Assembly (NCBI GenBank): GCA_017521985.1
Contig: JAFXAZ010000013.1
Span: forward strand, 1 to 56,797
Reading direction: 5' to 3'
Length of the DNA: 56,797 nt
Source of the DNA: Lachnospiraceae bacterium
Lineage (GTDB): Bacteria; Bacillota; Clostridia; Lachnospirales; Lachnospiraceae
The stretch's first letter is position 1. Every line of letters starts with the position of its first letter. Shown here piece by piece: positions 1 to 14,480 of this stretch. The translations under genes were made by a program, and so were the position numbers. The notes under the pieces were generated by a model. That model had not been told where the DNA came from, did not search any database, and saw nothing but the letters and a program-made list of their open reading frames with translations.

Positions 1-141
1 TATCCCCATACAGTTCTCGGCTAAAGTTCCGCGAATTGGTACAATTATGAAGAATCACATTTAGAGCAGTTCCACATTTAGGTAGACTGCTCTTTTTATC
101 TGCTCAAAATGTGATACTTCACTTAAACATTATAGCATATG
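1..141. repeat. Left copy of a 141-nt inverted terminal repeat
   Basis: The first 141 bases are the exact reverse complement of the last 141 (56657-56797); base 142 is the first difference. The repeat contains a long hairpin (54-69 with 100-115, one mismatch) and a competing inner hairpin (63-70 with 86-93). No coding frame was seen. The exact length suggests a de Bruijn graph overlap at a multicopy element. It could be an IS end, a repeated leader or another multicopy sequence, and which one is not visible here. Confidence 0.9.
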
Positions 142-156
142 ACGTTCAATTATCAA
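129..156 (-). promoter_or_regulatory. Outward-facing promoter at the left end
   Basis: On the minus strand TTGATA (151-156) and TATAAT (129-134) are separated by 16 bases, so transcription would run out of the window through the repeat hairpins. The -10 box lies inside the 141-nt repeat and the -35 box in unique sequence, so the right-hand copy keeps TATAAT but has no good -35. Its target lies outside the window. Confidence 0.55.
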
Positions 157-276
157 CTCTTTTGTGAACTCCTGACCAATCTAATATAAATGATTTCTTT
201 GCCACTATAACCAGATACAATACTAAATTCAAAAAAACAAGACCAAAATCTCAATGTTCGTCCTTCTTTTCCACGT

Positions 277-308
277 AAAAAGGGCTTTCCGAATACTCGG
301 AAAGCCCC
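277..308 (-). terminator. Rho-independent terminator of tuf
   Basis: An 11-bp perfect stem (282-292 with 297-307) and a 4-base loop are followed on the minus strand by five T residues. It sits just downstream of the tuf stop codon and ends the str-operon block. Confidence 0.9.
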
Positions 309-330
309 ATAAATACTGAGTTATTTACAA

Positions 331-1518
331 TTATTCAATAATTGTAGCAACACGGCCTGAACCTACTGTTCTACCACCTTCACGGATAGCGAAAGTAAGA
401 CCCTGTTCCATAGCGATTGGGTGAATTAACTCGATAGTCATTTCTACGTTATCGCCAGGCATGCACATTTCTGTACCAGCTGGTAAGTTACATACACCAG
501 TAACGTCTGTTGTTCTGAAGTAGAACTGTGGACGATAGTTGTTGAAGAATGGAGTATGACGACCACCTTCATCCTTTGTTAATACGTAAACCTGAGCGGT
601 GAACTTTGTATGGCACTTAACAGAACCTGGTTTTGCAAGAACCTGACCTCTCTGGATATCTGTTCTCTGAACACCACGAAGTAATGCACCGATGTTATCA
701 CCAGCCTGTCCTTCGTCCATTAACTTACGGAACATTTCGATACCAGTTACAACAGTCTTTCTTGTTTCTTCCTTAATACCAACGATTTCAACTTCTTCGT
801 TGAGCTTAAGAACACCACGTTCTACTCTACCTGTAGCAACAGTACCACGACCTGTGATGGTGAATACGTCTTCTACTGGCATTAAGAATGGCTTGTCTGT
901 GTCACGTTCTGGATCTGGAATATACTCATCAACTGTAGCCATGAGTTCCATAATCTTGTCGCCCCAAGGACCCATTGGATCGTTAAGAGCCTGTAAAGCA
1001 GAACCCTTAATAATTGGAGAATCAGTGAAGTCATATTCTTCTAACTGCTCTGTGATTTCCATTTCTACTAATTCAAGTAATTCTTCATCGTCTACCATGT
1101 CACACTTGTTCATGAATACTACGATGTAAGGTACACCTACCTGACGGGATAATAAGATGTGCTCTTTTGTCTGAGCCATAACACCGTCAGTAGCAGCAAC
1201 TACAAGGATAGCACCGTCCATCTGAGCAGCACCAGTAATCATGTTCTTAACGTAGTCAGCATGTCCCGGGCAGTCAACGTGAGCATAGTGACGATTTTCT
1301 GTCTGATACTCAACGTGAGCTGTAGAGATTGTGATACCACGTTCTCTTTCTTCTGGAGCCTTATCGATGTTTTCGAAGTCTACCTTTGCGTTACCAGCAA
1401 CTCTTTCAGCTAAAACCTTAGTGATAGCTGCTGTTAAAGTTGTTTTACCATGGTCAACGTGGCCGATGGTACCAATGTTACAATGAGCCTTATTTCTCTC
1501 AAATTTAGCTTTTGCCAT
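331..1518 (-). CDS. tuf: Elongation factor Tu
   Basis: EF-Tu, the GTPase that carries aminoacyl-tRNA to the ribosomal A site in the cytoplasm. The protein has 395 residues, the family's normal length. The P-loop GHVDHGKTT is at residues 19-27, followed by the switch region with RGITI, DCPGH near 82 and NKCD near 136, then the two beta-barrel domains. GGAGG lies 9 bases before the ATG. It is the last gene of the str block but has its own promoter in the 107-bp gap after fusA, so its high expression need not depend on read-through. Nothing is odd in the protein. Confidence 0.98.
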   Translation of the reverse strand: MAKAKFERNKAHCNIGTIGHVDHGKTTLTAAITKVLAERVAGNAKVDFENIDKAPEERERGITISTAHVEYQTENRHYAHVDCPGHADYVKNMITGAAQMDGAILVVAATDGVMAQTKEHILLSRQVGVPYIVVFMNKCDMVDDEELLELVEMEITEQLEEYDFTDSPIIKGSALQALNDPMGPWGDKIMELMATVDEYIPDPERDTDKPFLMPVEDVFTITGRGTVATGRVERGVLKLNEEVEIVGIKEETRKTVVTGIEMFRKLMDEGQAGDNIGALLRGVQRTDIQRGQVLAKPGSVKCHTKFTAQVYVLTKDEGGRHTPFFNNYRPQFYFRTTDVTGVCNLPAGTEMCMPGDNVEMTIELIHPIAMEQGLTFAIREGGRTVGSGRVATIIE

Positions 1519-1570
1519 TTCTGTAATCCTCCATGAAATATAGATTATTATTTTTTAAATTCCAATATTT

Positions 1571-1599
1571 ATTATATTAGAAAAATATAAAATACGCAA
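1571..1599 (-). promoter_or_regulatory. tuf promoter
   Basis: TTGCGT (1594-1599) and TATAAT (1571-1576) are spaced by 17 bases on the minus strand, in the AT-rich gap between fusA and tuf. This gives tuf an independent start. Confidence 0.7.
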
Positions 1600-1625
1600 G
1601 TGATAATTCACTTATTTTACCTTAA

Positions 1626-3743
1626 TTATTTAGCTTTTGCAGCTAAAACCTTTTCAGCAACGTTCTTTGGAACCGGTTCATACTTCTCGAAGAACATAGA
1701 GTAGTTACCACGACCCTGTGTCTTAGAACGTAAGTCTGTAGAATAACCGAACATTTCAGCAAGTGGAACATAACCACGAACCATCTTACCGCCGCCGATA
1801 TCATCCATACCCTCGATACGACCACGACGAGAGTTGATATCACCGATAACGTCGCCCATGTATTCTTCAGGCATAGTTACTTCTACTCTCATGATAGGCT
1901 CTAATAATGTTGCGCCAGCCTTCTTCATAGCTTCCTTACAGCACATAGAACCTGCAATCTTGAATGCCATTTCAGAAGAGTCGACATCATGGTAAGAACC
2001 ATCATATACGTTTGCGGATACACCGATTACAGGGAAGCCGCCCAAAATACCGGATGCTGTCGCTTCTTCAATACCCTTACCAACAGCTGGGATATATTCC
2101 TTAGGAATAGAACCACCAACTACGCTGGATTCAAACTTGAATGTTTCTTCACCATTTGGATCCATAGGCTCGAATTTAACTTTACAGTGACCGTACTGAC
2201 CGCTACCACCGGACTGCTTAACATGCTTGTATTCCTGATCAACAGCCTTTGTGATAGTTTCTTTGTAAGCTACCTGAGGAGCACCAACGTTAGCCTCTAC
2301 CTTGAATTCACGAAGGAGACGGTCAACGATGATTTCCAAGTGTAACTCACCCATACCGGCAATGATTGTTTGACCTGTTTCAGCATTTGTATGAGCACGG
2401 AATGTAGGATCTTCTTCAGCAAGCTTTGCTAAAGCTTCACCCATCTTGCCCTGACCTGCCTTGGTCTTCGGCTCAATAGCAAGCTCAATAACCGGTTCTG
2501 GGAATTCCATAGACTCTAAGATAACCGGATGCTGTTCATCACAGATTGTATCACCTGTAGTAGTAATCTTGAAACCTACTGCAGCAGCGATATCACCGGA
2601 GTATACCTTATCTAATTCAGCACGCTTATTTGCATGCATCTGAAGGATACGACCAACACGTTCCTTCTTGCCCTTTGTTGCATTTAAGATATAAGAACCG
2701 GAGTTCAAAGTACCGGAGTACACACGGAAGTAAGCAAGCTTACCTACGAATGGATCTGTCATAATCTTGAATGCTAAAGCAGCAAATGGTTCTTCGTCAG
2801 AGGAGTGCTTCTCGATTTCGTTACCATCCATATCAACACCCTTGATAGCAGGGATATCTAATGGAGATGGCATGTATTCAAGAACTGCATCCAATAATTT
2901 CTGAACACCTTTGTTTCTGTATGAAGTACCGCAACATACAGGAACAGCAGCACATTCGCAAGTAGCTTTTCTAAGAACTGCCTTTAATTCCTCATTGCTT
3001 GGTTCTTCACCTTCCAAATAAGCCATCATTAAATCGTCATCTAATTCGCAGATTTTCTCTACTAATTCTGCACGATATAACTCAGCATCTTCAACCATAT
3101 CTTCCGGAATATCAATGATGGAAATATCATCACCTTTATCATCGTTATAGATATAGGCCTTCATTTCAAATAAGTCGATGATTCCCTTGAATTCATCTTC
3201 TTTACCGATTGGCAACTGAATGCAGATAGCATTCTTACCTAATCTGTTCTTAAGCTGTTCTACAGCACCGTAGAAGTTTGCACCTAAAATGTCCATCTTA
3301 TTGATGTACGCCATACGAGGTACATTATAGGTATCAGCCTGTCTCCAAACGTTTTCAGACTGAGGTTCTACACCACCCTTTGCACAGAATACGCCAACAG
3401 CGCCATCCAGTACACGAAGGGAACGCTCAACTTCAACTGTAAAGTCAACGTGACCAGGAGTATCGATAATGTTAATACGATGCTCTAAAGCACCCGGCTT
3501 AACCTTACCCTGTTCCTGTAATGTCCAATGACAAGTTGTAGCTGCGGAAGTAATAGTGATACCTCTTTCCTGCTCCTGAGCCATCCAGTCCATCGTTGCA
3601 GTACCTTCATGAGTATCACCAATTTTATAGTTTACACCGGTATAGTAAAGAATACGCTCTGTTGTGGTAGTCTTACCAGCATCGATGTGTGCCATAATAC
3701 CGATGTTACGAGTTCTCTCAAGTGGATATTCTCTTCCAGCCAA
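1626..3743 (-). CDS. fusA: Elongation factor G
   Basis: EF-G, the GTPase that drives ribosome translocation and, with RRF, recycling. It has 705 residues, the usual full length. The P-loop AHIDAGKTT is at residues 18-26, DTPGH near 95 and NKMD near 147, followed by domains II to V. The start codon is TTG: AGGAGG lies 8 bases upstream, and the N-terminus [16 protein letters not shown] is what the family has, while the next ATG falls inside the P-loop region. It follows rpsG by 21 bases, the standard rpsL-rpsG-fusA operon. The TTG start on so heavily expressed a gene is unusual. Confidence 0.98.
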   Translation of the reverse strand: MAGREYPLERTRNIGIMAHIDAGKTTTTERILYYTGVNYKIGDTHEGTATMDWMAQEQERGITITSAATTCHWTLQEQGKVKPGALEHRINIIDTPGHVDFTVEVERSLRVLDGAVGVFCAKGGVEPQSENVWRQADTYNVPRMAYINKMDILGANFYGAVEQLKNRLGKNAICIQLPIGKEDEFKGIIDLFEMKAYIYNDDKGDDISIIDIPEDMVEDAELYRAELVEKICELDDDLMMAYLEGEEPSNEELKAVLRKATCECAAVPVCCGTSYRNKGVQKLLDAVLEYMPSPLDIPAIKGVDMDGNEIEKHSSDEEPFAALAFKIMTDPFVGKLAYFRVYSGTLNSGSYILNATKGKKERVGRILQMHANKRAELDKVYSGDIAAAVGFKITTTGDTICDEQHPVILESMEFPEPVIELAIEPKTKAGQGKMGEALAKLAEEDPTFRAHTNAETGQTIIAGMGELHLEIIVDRLLREFKVEANVGAPQVAYKETITKAVDQEYKHVKQSGGSGQYGHCKVKFEPMDPNGEETFKFESSVVGGSIPKEYIPAVGKGIEEATASGILGGFPVIGVSANVYDGSYHDVDSSEMAFKIAGSMCCKEAMKKAGATLLEPIMRVEVTMPEEYMGDVIGDINSRRGRIEGMDDIGGGKMVRGYVPLAEMFGYSTDLRSKTQGRGNYSMFFEKYEPVPKNVAEKVLAAKAK

Positions 3744-3764
3744 GGTTTTGTCCTCCTATTGTTA

Positions 3765-4461
<697 letters not shown>

Positions 4462-4881
4462 TTATTTTTTAGCTTTTGGTCTCTTAGCGCCGTATTTAGA
4501 ACGAGCCTGTTTTCTGTTAGCAACTCCCGCAGTATCAAGTGTACCTCTGATGATGTGGTATCTTGTACCTGGTAAGTCTTTAACTCTACCGCCTCTGATA
4601 AGAACAACGCTGTGCTCCTGTAAGTTATGACCTTCACCCGGAATGTAGCTTGTTACTTCGATTCCGTTGGAAAGACGTACTCTGGCGATCTTTCTAAGAG
4701 CTGAGTTAGGTTTCTTAGGAGTAGCAGTCTTTACAGCAGTACATACACCTCTCTTCTGTGGAGCACTAGCGTCTGTAGCTCTCTTGTGTAAAGAGTTGTA
4801 ACCTTTCTGTAAAGCAGGTGCTGTAGATTTCTTTTCAGAAGTCTGACGTCCTTTTCTTACTAACTGGTTAAATGTTGGCAT
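4462..4881 (-). CDS. rpsL: 30S ribosomal protein S12
   Basis: S12 is the decoding-centre protein and the classical streptomycin target. It has 139 residues, with the insertion near residues 15-40 typical of Gram-positive S12. [11 protein letters not shown] and GGRVKDLPG carry lysine at both positions where resistance substitutions usually occur, so the sequence is wild type there. GAGGTGA precedes the ATG. First gene of the str operon, with a strong promoter about 100 bases upstream. Confidence 0.98.
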   Translation of the reverse strand: MPTFNQLVRKGRQTSEKKSTAPALQKGYNSLHKRATDASAPQKRGVCTAVKTATPKKPNSALRKIARVRLSNGIEVTSYIPGEGHNLQEHSVVLIRGGRVKDLPGTRYHIIRGTLDTAGVANRKQARSKYGAKRPKAKK

Positions 4882-4983
4882 TCTGTTTCACCTCTTTCTT
4901 TTTGTAAAATAATGGCTTCGTATGTAATATGTACCAATCACAAAAAAATTATACGCGCAATTAGACATTCACACACAAGATTT

Positions 4984-5012
4984 AGTATACTTTTTATGTT
5001 GTCTATTGTCAA
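4984..5012 (-). promoter_or_regulatory. str operon (rpsL) promoter
   Basis: A near-consensus promoter on the minus strand: TTGACA (5007-5012), a 17-base spacer and TATACT (4984-4989). It leaves a leader of about 95 bases before rpsL. Confidence 0.85.
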
Positions 5013-5040
5013 TAGAAATTTTCAAAAAATTTGTACTCAA

Positions 5041-5072
5041 AACAATACAAGAGGCGGAAATTTCCGCCCCTC
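5041..5072 (-). terminator. Probable terminator of rpoBC
   Basis: A GC-rich hairpin (5051-5060 with 5061-5072, one bulge) lies just after the rpoC stop. On the minus strand it is followed by TTGTATTGTTTTG, an interrupted T-tract. It separates rpoBC from the rpsL promoter. Confidence 0.65.
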
Positions 5073-5078
5073 GTTTCC

Positions 5079-8744
<3,666 letters not shown>

Positions 8745-8771
8745 ATATGGCACTCCCTTTCTAAATGTTCT

Positions 8772-8796
8772 CGCAGCCAGCCGTTTGGTGGCTGCG
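8772..8796 (-). other. Hairpin in the rpoB-rpoC gap
   Basis: CGCAGCCA (8772-8779) pairs with TGGCTGCG (8789-8796) across a 9-base loop. No T-tract follows, so it is more likely an mRNA pause or processing hairpin between rpoB and rpoC than a terminator. Confidence 0.5.
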
Positions 8797-8814
8797 ACCC
8801 TTCAATAATCGTAA

Positions 8815-11800
8815 TTACTCATCGAAATCCATATCTTCGTCTGAATCAACATAGTCGTCTTCAATCGTAACTAATTCTTCACTCTCGTCGTCAAACTCCT
8901 GCGTCTGGTAACCCATAGCGCCTAAATTTTCGTTTTCGTAATTGTAGTTACGTCTGTCGCCTTCCATTTCAAAACGATAATCACGTTCTGTATAGTCAAC
9001 AGATTCCTGAATATCAACTTCTGTCATGTCTTCGCGTAATACTCGAACATCCAGACCAAGTGCCTGTAATTCCTTGAGTAATACCTTGAAGGATTCTGGA
9101 ATACCCGGTTCAGGTATATTGTCACCCTTGATAATTGCTTCGTATGTCTTCACACGACCCACAACATCATCGGATTTTACAGTTAAAATTTCCTGTAAGG
9201 TATAAGATGCACCATATGCTTCCAGTGCCCAAACTTCCATTTCACCAAAACGCTGACCACCGAACTGAGCTTTACCACCCAGAGGCTGCTGTGTTACTAA
9301 GGAGTAAGGACCGGTAGAACGAGCATGAATCTTGTCGTCTACCAAATGATGAAGTTTCAAGTAGTGCATGTGACCGATAGTTACCGGGCTGTCAAAGTAC
9401 TCGCCGGTACGACCGTCGCGGAGTCTTACTTTACCGTCTCTGGAAATCGGAACACCCTTCCAAAGTTCTCTATGGTCTCTATTTTCATATAAGTACTTTA
9501 ATACTTCCGGCAGTAATTCTGCTTTGTGCTTTGCTTCGAATTCTTCCCATGTCAGGTTTACGTAGTCGTTTGCAAGATCCAGCGTATCCATAATATCGTT
9601 TTCGTCTGCACCTGCAAATACCGGAGTAGCCACGTTAAAGCCAAGAGCCTTTGCAGCCAAGGATAAGTGGATTTCAAGCACCTGACCGATATTCATACGG
9701 GAAGGTACGCCCAGTGGATTTAATACAATATCCAACGGACGGCCGTTTGGCAGATATGGCATATCTTCTACAGGTAATACACGGGAAACAACACCCTTGT
9801 TACCATGACGACCTGCCATCTTGTCACCAACGGAAATCTTTCTCTTCTGAGCAATATAAATACGAACAGACTGATTTACACCAGGATTTAACTCATCGCA
9901 GTTTTCTCTTGTGAATACCTTTGCATCTACAACAATACCATATTCACCGTGAGGTACCTTTAAGGAAGTATCACGTACTTCTCTAGCCTTCTCGCCAAAA
10001 ATCGCACGAAGAAGTCTTTCTTCTGCAGTAAGTTCCGTTTCACCCTTAGGGGTAACCTTACCAACCAGGATATCACCGGTACGAACTTCTGCACCAATGC
10101 GAATGATACCTCTTTCGTCCAGGTTTTTGAGTGCATCTTCACCAACGCCCGGAACGTCGCGAGTGATTTCTTCCGGTCCTAACTTGGTATCACGAGCTTC
10201 TGTCTCGTATTCTTCAATATGAATAGATGTATAAACATCATTCTGAACTAATCTTTCACTTAAAAGAACAGCATCTTCGTAGTTGTAACCTTCCCAAGTC
10301 ATGAAACCGATAAGCGGGTTCTTACCAAGTGCCAATTCACCCTCGTTTGTAGAAGGACCATCCGCAACTACCTGACCTGCAGCAACTCTGTCGCCCTTAA
10401 ATACGATAGGCTTCTGGTTGTAGCAGTTGGACTGGTTGGAACGAGAGAACTTTGTCAAACGAAGTTCAATTCTTTCGCCATCATCTGCTGTCATTTTAAT
10501 TAAATTGGATGATACGTAATCAATCGTACCATTCTTTGGAGCCACTACACAGACACCGGAGTCTACTGCAGTCTTGGTTTCCATACCTGTACCAACTACA
10601 GGAGCTTCTGTAAACAATAACGGAACTGCCTGACGCTGCATGTTAGAACCCATCAGCGCACGGTTAGCGTCGTCATTTTCAAGGAATGGAATAAGTGCGG
10701 TAGCAACAGAGAATACCATCTTTGGAGATACGTCCATATAATCAAACATAGACTTTGGATATTCCTGTGTTTCATCCAGGTAACGACCGGAAACATTGTT
10801 GTGAACAAAATAACCATTTTCATCTAACGCTTCGTTGGCCTGTGCTACGTGATAATTATCCTCTTCATCCGCAGTCATATAAACTACTTCGTCCGTTACA
10901 CGAGGATTTAACGGATCCGTCTTGTCGATAATACGATAAGGCGCTTCCACAAAACCAAATTCATTAATTCTTGCATAACTTGCAAGAGAGTTGATAAGAC
11001 CGATGTTTGGACCTTCAGGCGTCTCGATAGGACACATTCTGCCGTAGTGAGAATAGTGAACGTCTCGAACCTCGAATCCGGCTCTATCTCTGGACAAACC
11101 ACCAGGACCAAGTGCAGACAAACGTCTCTTGTGGGTCAATTCACCAAGAGGGTTGTTCTGGTCCATGAACTGAGACAACTGAGAAGAACCAAAGAATTCT
11201 TTTACAGCTGCAGTTACCGGCTTAATATTAATAAGGGACTGTGGAGTAACTTCACCCGCATCATGGGTAGTCATTCTTTCACGAACAACTCTTTCCATAC
11301 GGGACAAACCAATACGATACTGATTCTGTAATAATTCACCCACAGCACGAATACGTCTGTTACCTAAGTGGTCGATATCGTCATCATTTCCGATACCGTA
11401 CTCTAAGTGCATATTGTAGTTAATGGAAGCAAAAATATCTTCCTTGGTAATATGCTTTGGCACCAATTCACTTACATTACGTGCAATAGCTTCCGCCAAC
11501 GCCTCTGCATCACCAGCGCTTTCTTCGATAATCTGAGCAAGCAATGGATAATATACCTTCTCATGGATACCAAATTCAGCCGGATCACAGTCTACGTGTG
11601 CTGTCAATTCAACCATCATGTTGGAAAGAACCTTTACGTTTCTTTCCTCTGTCTGAATGTATACGAAAGGAACAGCTGCATTCTGAATGGTGTCAGCCAG
11701 TTCTCTTGTAACCTTTGTTCCTGCTTCTGCGATTAATTCTCCCGTAGTAGGGTCCACTACATCTGCAGCAAGAATGTGTTTATTAATTCTATTTCTAAAA

Positions 11801-12657
11801 GCTAACTTCTTATTAAACTTATAACGTCCTACTTTGGCCAAATCGTAACGTTTAGGATCGAAGAACATATTGCTGATTAAGCTTTCAGCACTTTCTACAC
11901 TTAAAGGTTCGCCCGGACGAATCTTCTTGTAAAGTTCTAAGAGACCTTCCTGATAGTTCTGAGCATTATCCTTTGCAAAGCTGGCTAAAATCTTTGGTTC
12001 ATCGCCAAACACTTCTAAAATCTCATCGTTTGTACCAAGTCCAAGTGCACGGACTAATACAGTGATAGGTACCTTTCTGGTTCTGTCAACACGTACATAG
12101 AAAATATCATTAGAGTCCGTCTCGTACTCTAACCATGCACCACGATTAGGAATCACAGTAGAAGAATATAATGTCTTACCAATCTTATCATGACCAATTG
12201 CATAATAAATACCAGGGGAACGCACTAACTGGCTAACGATAACACGTTCAGCACCATTAATAACAAAGGTACCTGTAGCAGTCATAAGAGGTAAATCACC
12301 CATAAAAATTTCATGTTCCGCAAAACCAATTTCAGGCTTCGCATTATTGTGAAGACGCACTCTTACCTTCAAAGGCGCAGCATAAGTAGCGTCTCTTTCC
12401 TTGCACTCTTCGATTGTGTATTTCTTGTCCTTTTCACACAATTCAAAGTCTACAAACTCAAGACTCAAAGTATCGTCATAGTTTGTAATAGGAGAAATAT
12501 CTTCGAAAACTTCTTTTAAGCCTTCTTCGAGAAACCACTTATAGGAGTCTTTCTGAACTTCGATTAAGTTAGGCATCTCCAAAACTTCTTTTTGTCTTGA
12601 ATAACTCATACGCATATTCTTGCCGTCAGCAAGTGGTCGTATTCTATGTTTTTCCAT
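8815..12657 (-). CDS. rpoB: RNA polymerase beta subunit
   Basis: The second catalytic RNA polymerase subunit and the rifampicin target. It has about 1280 residues. The rifampicin cluster reads [14 protein letters not shown], then [14 protein letters not shown]: the Asp, His and Ser most often changed in resistant strains are all wild type. [15 protein letters not shown] is the conserved active-site block. Two in-frame ATGs occur (12663 and 12657); GGGGTG lies 7 bases before the second and overlaps the first, so I choose [15 protein letters not shown] promoter lies about 90 bases upstream. The C-terminus is strongly acidic. Confidence 0.98.
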   Translation of the reverse strand: MEKHRIRPLADGKNMRMSYSRQKEVLEMPNLIEVQKDSYKWFLEEGLKEVFEDISPITNYDDTLSLEFVDFELCEKDKKYTIEECKERDATYAAPLKVRVRLHNNAKPEIGFAEHEIFMGDLPLMTATGTFVINGAERVIVSQLVRSPGIYYAIGHDKIGKTLYSSTVIPNRGAWLEYETDSNDIFYVRVDRTRKVPITVLVRALGLGTNDEILEVFGDEPKILASFAKDNAQNYQEGLLELYKKIRPGEPLSVESAESLISNMFFDPKRYDLAKVGRYKFNKKLAFRNRINKHILAADVVDPTTGELIAEAGTKVTRELADTIQNAAVPFVYIQTEERNVKVLSNMMVELTAHVDCDPAEFGIHEKVYYPLLAQIIEESAGDAEALAEAIARNVSELVPKHITKEDIFASINYNMHLEYGIGNDDDIDHLGNRRIRAVGELLQNQYRIGLSRMERVVRERMTTHDAGEVTPQSLINIKPVTAAVKEFFGSSQLSQFMDQNNPLGELTHKRRLSALGPGGLSRDRAGFEVRDVHYSHYGRMCPIETPEGPNIGLINSLASYARINEFGFVEAPYRIIDKTDPLNPRVTDEVVYMTADEEDNYHVAQANEALDENGYFVHNNVSGRYLDETQEYPKSMFDYMDVSPKMVFSVATALIPFLENDDANRALMGSNMQRQAVPLLFTEAPVVGTGMETKTAVDSGVCVVAPKNGTIDYVSSNLIKMTADDGERIELRLTKFSRSNQSNCYNQKPIVFKGDRVAAGQVVADGPSTNEGELALGKNPLIGFMTWEGYNYEDAVLLSERLVQNDVYTSIHIEEYETEARDTKLGPEEITRDVPGVGEDALKNLDERGIIRIGAEVRTGDILVGKVTPKGETELTAEERLLRAIFGEKAREVRDTSLKVPHGEYGIVVDAKVFTRENCDELNPGVNQSVRIYIAQKRKISVGDKMAGRHGNKGVVSRVLPVEDMPYLPNGRPLDIVLNPLGVPSRMNIGQVLEIHLSLAAKALGFNVATPVFAGADENDIMDTLDLANDYVNLTWEEFEAKHKAELLPEVLKYLYENRDHRELWKGVPISRDGKVRLRDGRTGEYFDSPVTIGHMHYLKLHHLVDDKIHARSTGPYSLVTQQPLGGKAQFGGQRFGEMEVWALEAYGASYTLQEILTVKSDDVVGRVKTYEAIIKGDNIPEPGIPESFKVLLKELQALGLDVRVLREDMTEVDIQESVDYTERDYRFEMEGDRRNYNYENENLGAMGYQTQEFDDESEELVTIEDDYVDSDEDMDFDE

Positions 12658-12743
12658 TGACATTCACCCCGTTCTTTCTTTTTGGCCAGTTTCATTAGCT
12701 TATTATACTTTTTAAAAGCATAACATCCCAATATAGCTTATCT

Positions 12744-12773
12744 ACTTTACCACAAGACCGACGTGCGTGTCAA
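12744..12773 (-). promoter_or_regulatory. rpoBC promoter
   Basis: TTGACA (12768-12773), an 18-base spacer and TAAAGT (12744-12749) on the minus strand, about 90 bases before rpoB. With the rplL terminator upstream it makes rpoBC a separate transcription unit. Confidence 0.7.
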
Positions 12774-12795
12774 GTAGTATTTTGAAAAATTTTCT

Positions 12796-13003
12796 AGTTT
12801 GGTTGCACTTCTGCCTTGTTGCTAGATTTTAGGGCGAATAACTGCGCTTTCTCAGCACGTTCTCACTCTAAGCTCACGTAGCGGTACTAAGTTCAGCTTC
12901 GGCTCACGCCTCGCTTCACTAAGGACCGACGCTCGCTTGAAGGCATTCGAAAGCACAGTTATTCGCCCCAACCTCTTGCAACAATGCCAAACTGCACCAA
13001 ACT
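12796..13003. repeat. Large extragenic palindrome, copy A
   Basis: Arms of about 55 bases (12796-12851 and 12949-13003) are inverted repeats of each other with scattered mismatches, enclosing about 97 bases. The interior shares AGCGGTACTAAG (12880-12891) and CTAAGGACCG (12919-12928) with copy B in the opposite orientation. There is no frame of interest. It looks like a member of a dispersed palindromic element. Confidence 0.75.
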
Positions 13004-13046
13004 TCAACATACCACACACCTCTTACGTCCGTGATTTTGCAGCCGA

Positions 13047-13222
13047 GGCATTATTGGGGGGGTAATGACAAGGCATCTATACTCACTTTGGAGACCGTTG
13101 AAAAGCGCCGGTCCTTAGCGAAACAAGGGCTCGCCCGCAGTTGAGCTTAGTACCGCTGCGTTTTTCGTCGAGCGAAAGCGTGTCTCAAGAGTGAGTATAG
13201 ATGCCTTGTCACTCCACAATAA
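13047..13222. repeat. Large extragenic palindrome, copy B
   Basis: Arms of about 38 bases (13047-13086 and 13190-13225), nearly perfect over the inner 24, enclose about 100 bases. The interior holds the 12-mer of copy A (13146-13157) and the CTAAGGACCG core (within 13104-13120), both inverted relative to A. It lies right behind the rplL terminator. Confidence 0.75.
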
Positions 13223-13233
13223 TGCCACACCAC

Positions 13234-13261
13234 AAAAACCCCACGGACATAATCCGTGGGG
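13234..13261 (-). terminator. Terminator of rplJL
   Basis: CCCCACGGA pairs with TCCGTGGGG (13239-13261, 5-base loop), followed on the minus strand by TTTTT. It lies 39 bases after the rplL stop and ends the rplJL unit before rpoB. Confidence 0.85.
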
Positions 13262-13299
13262 CAATGTAGCTTCCATGTAAATACGATAAAGAGGGTAGA

Positions 13300-13671
13300 T
13301 TATTTTAAAGTAACCTTTGCGCCAACTTCTTCGATCTTCTTCTTCATAGCTTCAGCTTCTTCTTTAGAAACGCCTTCCTTAAGTGTCTTTGGAGCGTTAT
13401 CTACAACGTCCTTAGCTTCCTTTAAGCCAAGACCTGTGATTTCACGTACAACCTTGATAACCTTAACCTTTTCAGAACCAACTTCTGTTAATTCTACGTC
13501 GAATTCTGTCTTTTCTTCAACTTCTGCCGCTGGGCCAGCTGCTGCAACTACAACACCTGCTGCTGCAGATACACCGAATTCTTCTTCACAAGCTTTTACT
13601 AAGTCATTTAATTCTAATACTGTTAACTCTTTGATAGCATCAATAAGTTCCTGAGCTGTTAATTTAGCCAT
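13300..13671 (-). CDS. rplL: 50S ribosomal protein L7/L12
   Basis: The stalk protein that recruits translation GTPases. It has 123 residues: an N-terminal dimerisation helix (to about 35), an Ala/Val-rich hinge with [14 protein letters not shown], and the C-terminal domain with [23 protein letters not shown] precedes the ATG. It follows rplJ by 62 bases and is closed by a clear terminator. Confidence 0.97.
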   Translation of the reverse strand: MAKLTAQELIDAIKELTVLELNDLVKACEEEFGVSAAAGVVVAAAGPAAEVEEKTEFDVELTEVGSEKVKVIKVVREITGLGLKEAKDVVDNAPKTLKEGVSKEEAEAMKKKIEEVGAKVTLK

Positions 13672-13733
13672 TTTTATTTACCTCCGAAATTTATAAATTT
13701 TAATTTGTTTCTTAAATAATTAATTCGCAGTGA

Positions 13734-14234
13734 TTATTCTGCTGCAACCTCGCCGTCTTTTTCAGCAATCTGCTTAATAACACGAGCAAAGTTTGTAATT
13801 GGAGACTGTAAGCTGCCAAGTAACTTGGAGATTAATACGTCTCTTGATGGGATGGATGCAATTGCTGCCATACCCTTTGCATCATAAAGGTCGCCCTCTA
13901 CAACACCTGCTTTGATTTCTAAGTTTTTAGCCTTCTTTGCAAACTCAGCAATAATTCTTGCCGGAGCTGTTGCATCCTCTGTAGAAACAGCGATTGCACT
14001 TGGTCCGTTTAAGTATGGAGCTAAAGCTTCAAAATCAGTACCCTTGAACGCAAAGTTCATAAGAGTGTTCTTGTAAACCTTGTAGTTTACACCAGCTTCA
14101 CGAAGCTGTTTACGTAATGCAGTATCTTCTTCAACTGTGAGACCGCGGTAGTCAACTAATACTACAGACTGAGCGTCTTTGATTACTTCAGAGATTTCTG
14201 CTACGATAGGCTGTTTTAATTCAACTTTTGCCAT
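13734..14234 (-). CDS. rplJ: 50S ribosomal protein L10
   Basis: L10 is the base of the L7/L12 stalk and the autogenous repressor of this operon through its leader RNA. It has 166 residues, with VLVDYRGLTVEEDTALRKQL near the N-terminus and a C-terminal helix (SPITNFARVIKQIAEK) that binds L7/L12 dimers. AGGAGG precedes the ATG. The upstream leader and attenuator indicate feedback by L10(L12)4. Confidence 0.97.
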   Translation of the reverse strand: MAKVELKQPIVAEISEVIKDAQSVVLVDYRGLTVEEDTALRKQLREAGVNYKVYKNTLMNFAFKGTDFEALAPYLNGPSAIAVSTEDATAPARIIAEFAKKAKNLEIKAGVVEGDLYDAKGMAAIASIPSRDVLISKLLGSLQSPITNFARVIKQIAEKDGEVAAE

Positions 14235-14245
14235 TTTCTTACCTC

Positions 14246-14407
14246 CTTATAGATTTGAGCCGATTAAGAGGTTGGCTGACGCCTGATATATAAAAAACTC
14301 TCTATTCGCAAAAACAGAGAGAGACTAATATCATATACTCTTCTCCTCGGCAGGCGGATTACTCGCTTACAATTACTTACCTGCTGTCTTCGGCTGGTCT
14401 AAGACCA
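14246..14407 (-). ncRNA. L10 leader RNA with attenuator
   Basis: The transcript from the rplJ promoter carries the conserved L10-leader halves GACAGCAGGT (14379-14388 on the plus strand, reversed) and CCTGCCGAGG (14345-14354). They pair and form the L10 binding domain known from Bacillota. Downstream comes an intrinsic terminator-like hairpin, a stem of about 6 bp (14298-14303 with 14316-14321), followed by TTTTTT (14292-14297). L10 binding is expected to favour this terminator and so limit rplJL expression. Confidence 0.82.
14292..14321 (-). terminator. Attenuator in the L10 leader
   Basis: CTCTCT pairs with AGAGAG across an AT-rich 12-base loop, followed by six T residues on the minus strand and then by the rplJ ribosome site 50 bases on. 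Its place inside the leader, not after a gene, marks it as a regulatory terminator. Confidence 0.75.
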
Positions 14408-14413
14408 AAATGT

Positions 14414-14450
14414 ATATTACCACAGGGGTTCACATCTGTCAACCCCTGTG
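14414..14450 (-). promoter_or_regulatory. rplJL promoter inside a perfect palindrome
   Basis: TTGACA (14437-14442), a 17-base spacer and TAATAT (14414-14419). The -35 box and most of the spacer lie within a perfect 10-bp inverted repeat (14421-14430 with 14441-14450). The palindrome may be the remains of an rplKA terminator without a T-tract, or an operator. Confidence 0.8.
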
Positions 14451-14480
14451 CAATATTAAATTGTAATTTTTAGCACTTAA

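Noticed and set aside
12664-13299. A hidden gene in the 636-base rplL-rpoB gap
   Set aside because: No frame has a ribosome site or codon pattern like the neighbours; the region is filled by the two palindromic elements, a terminator and a promoter.
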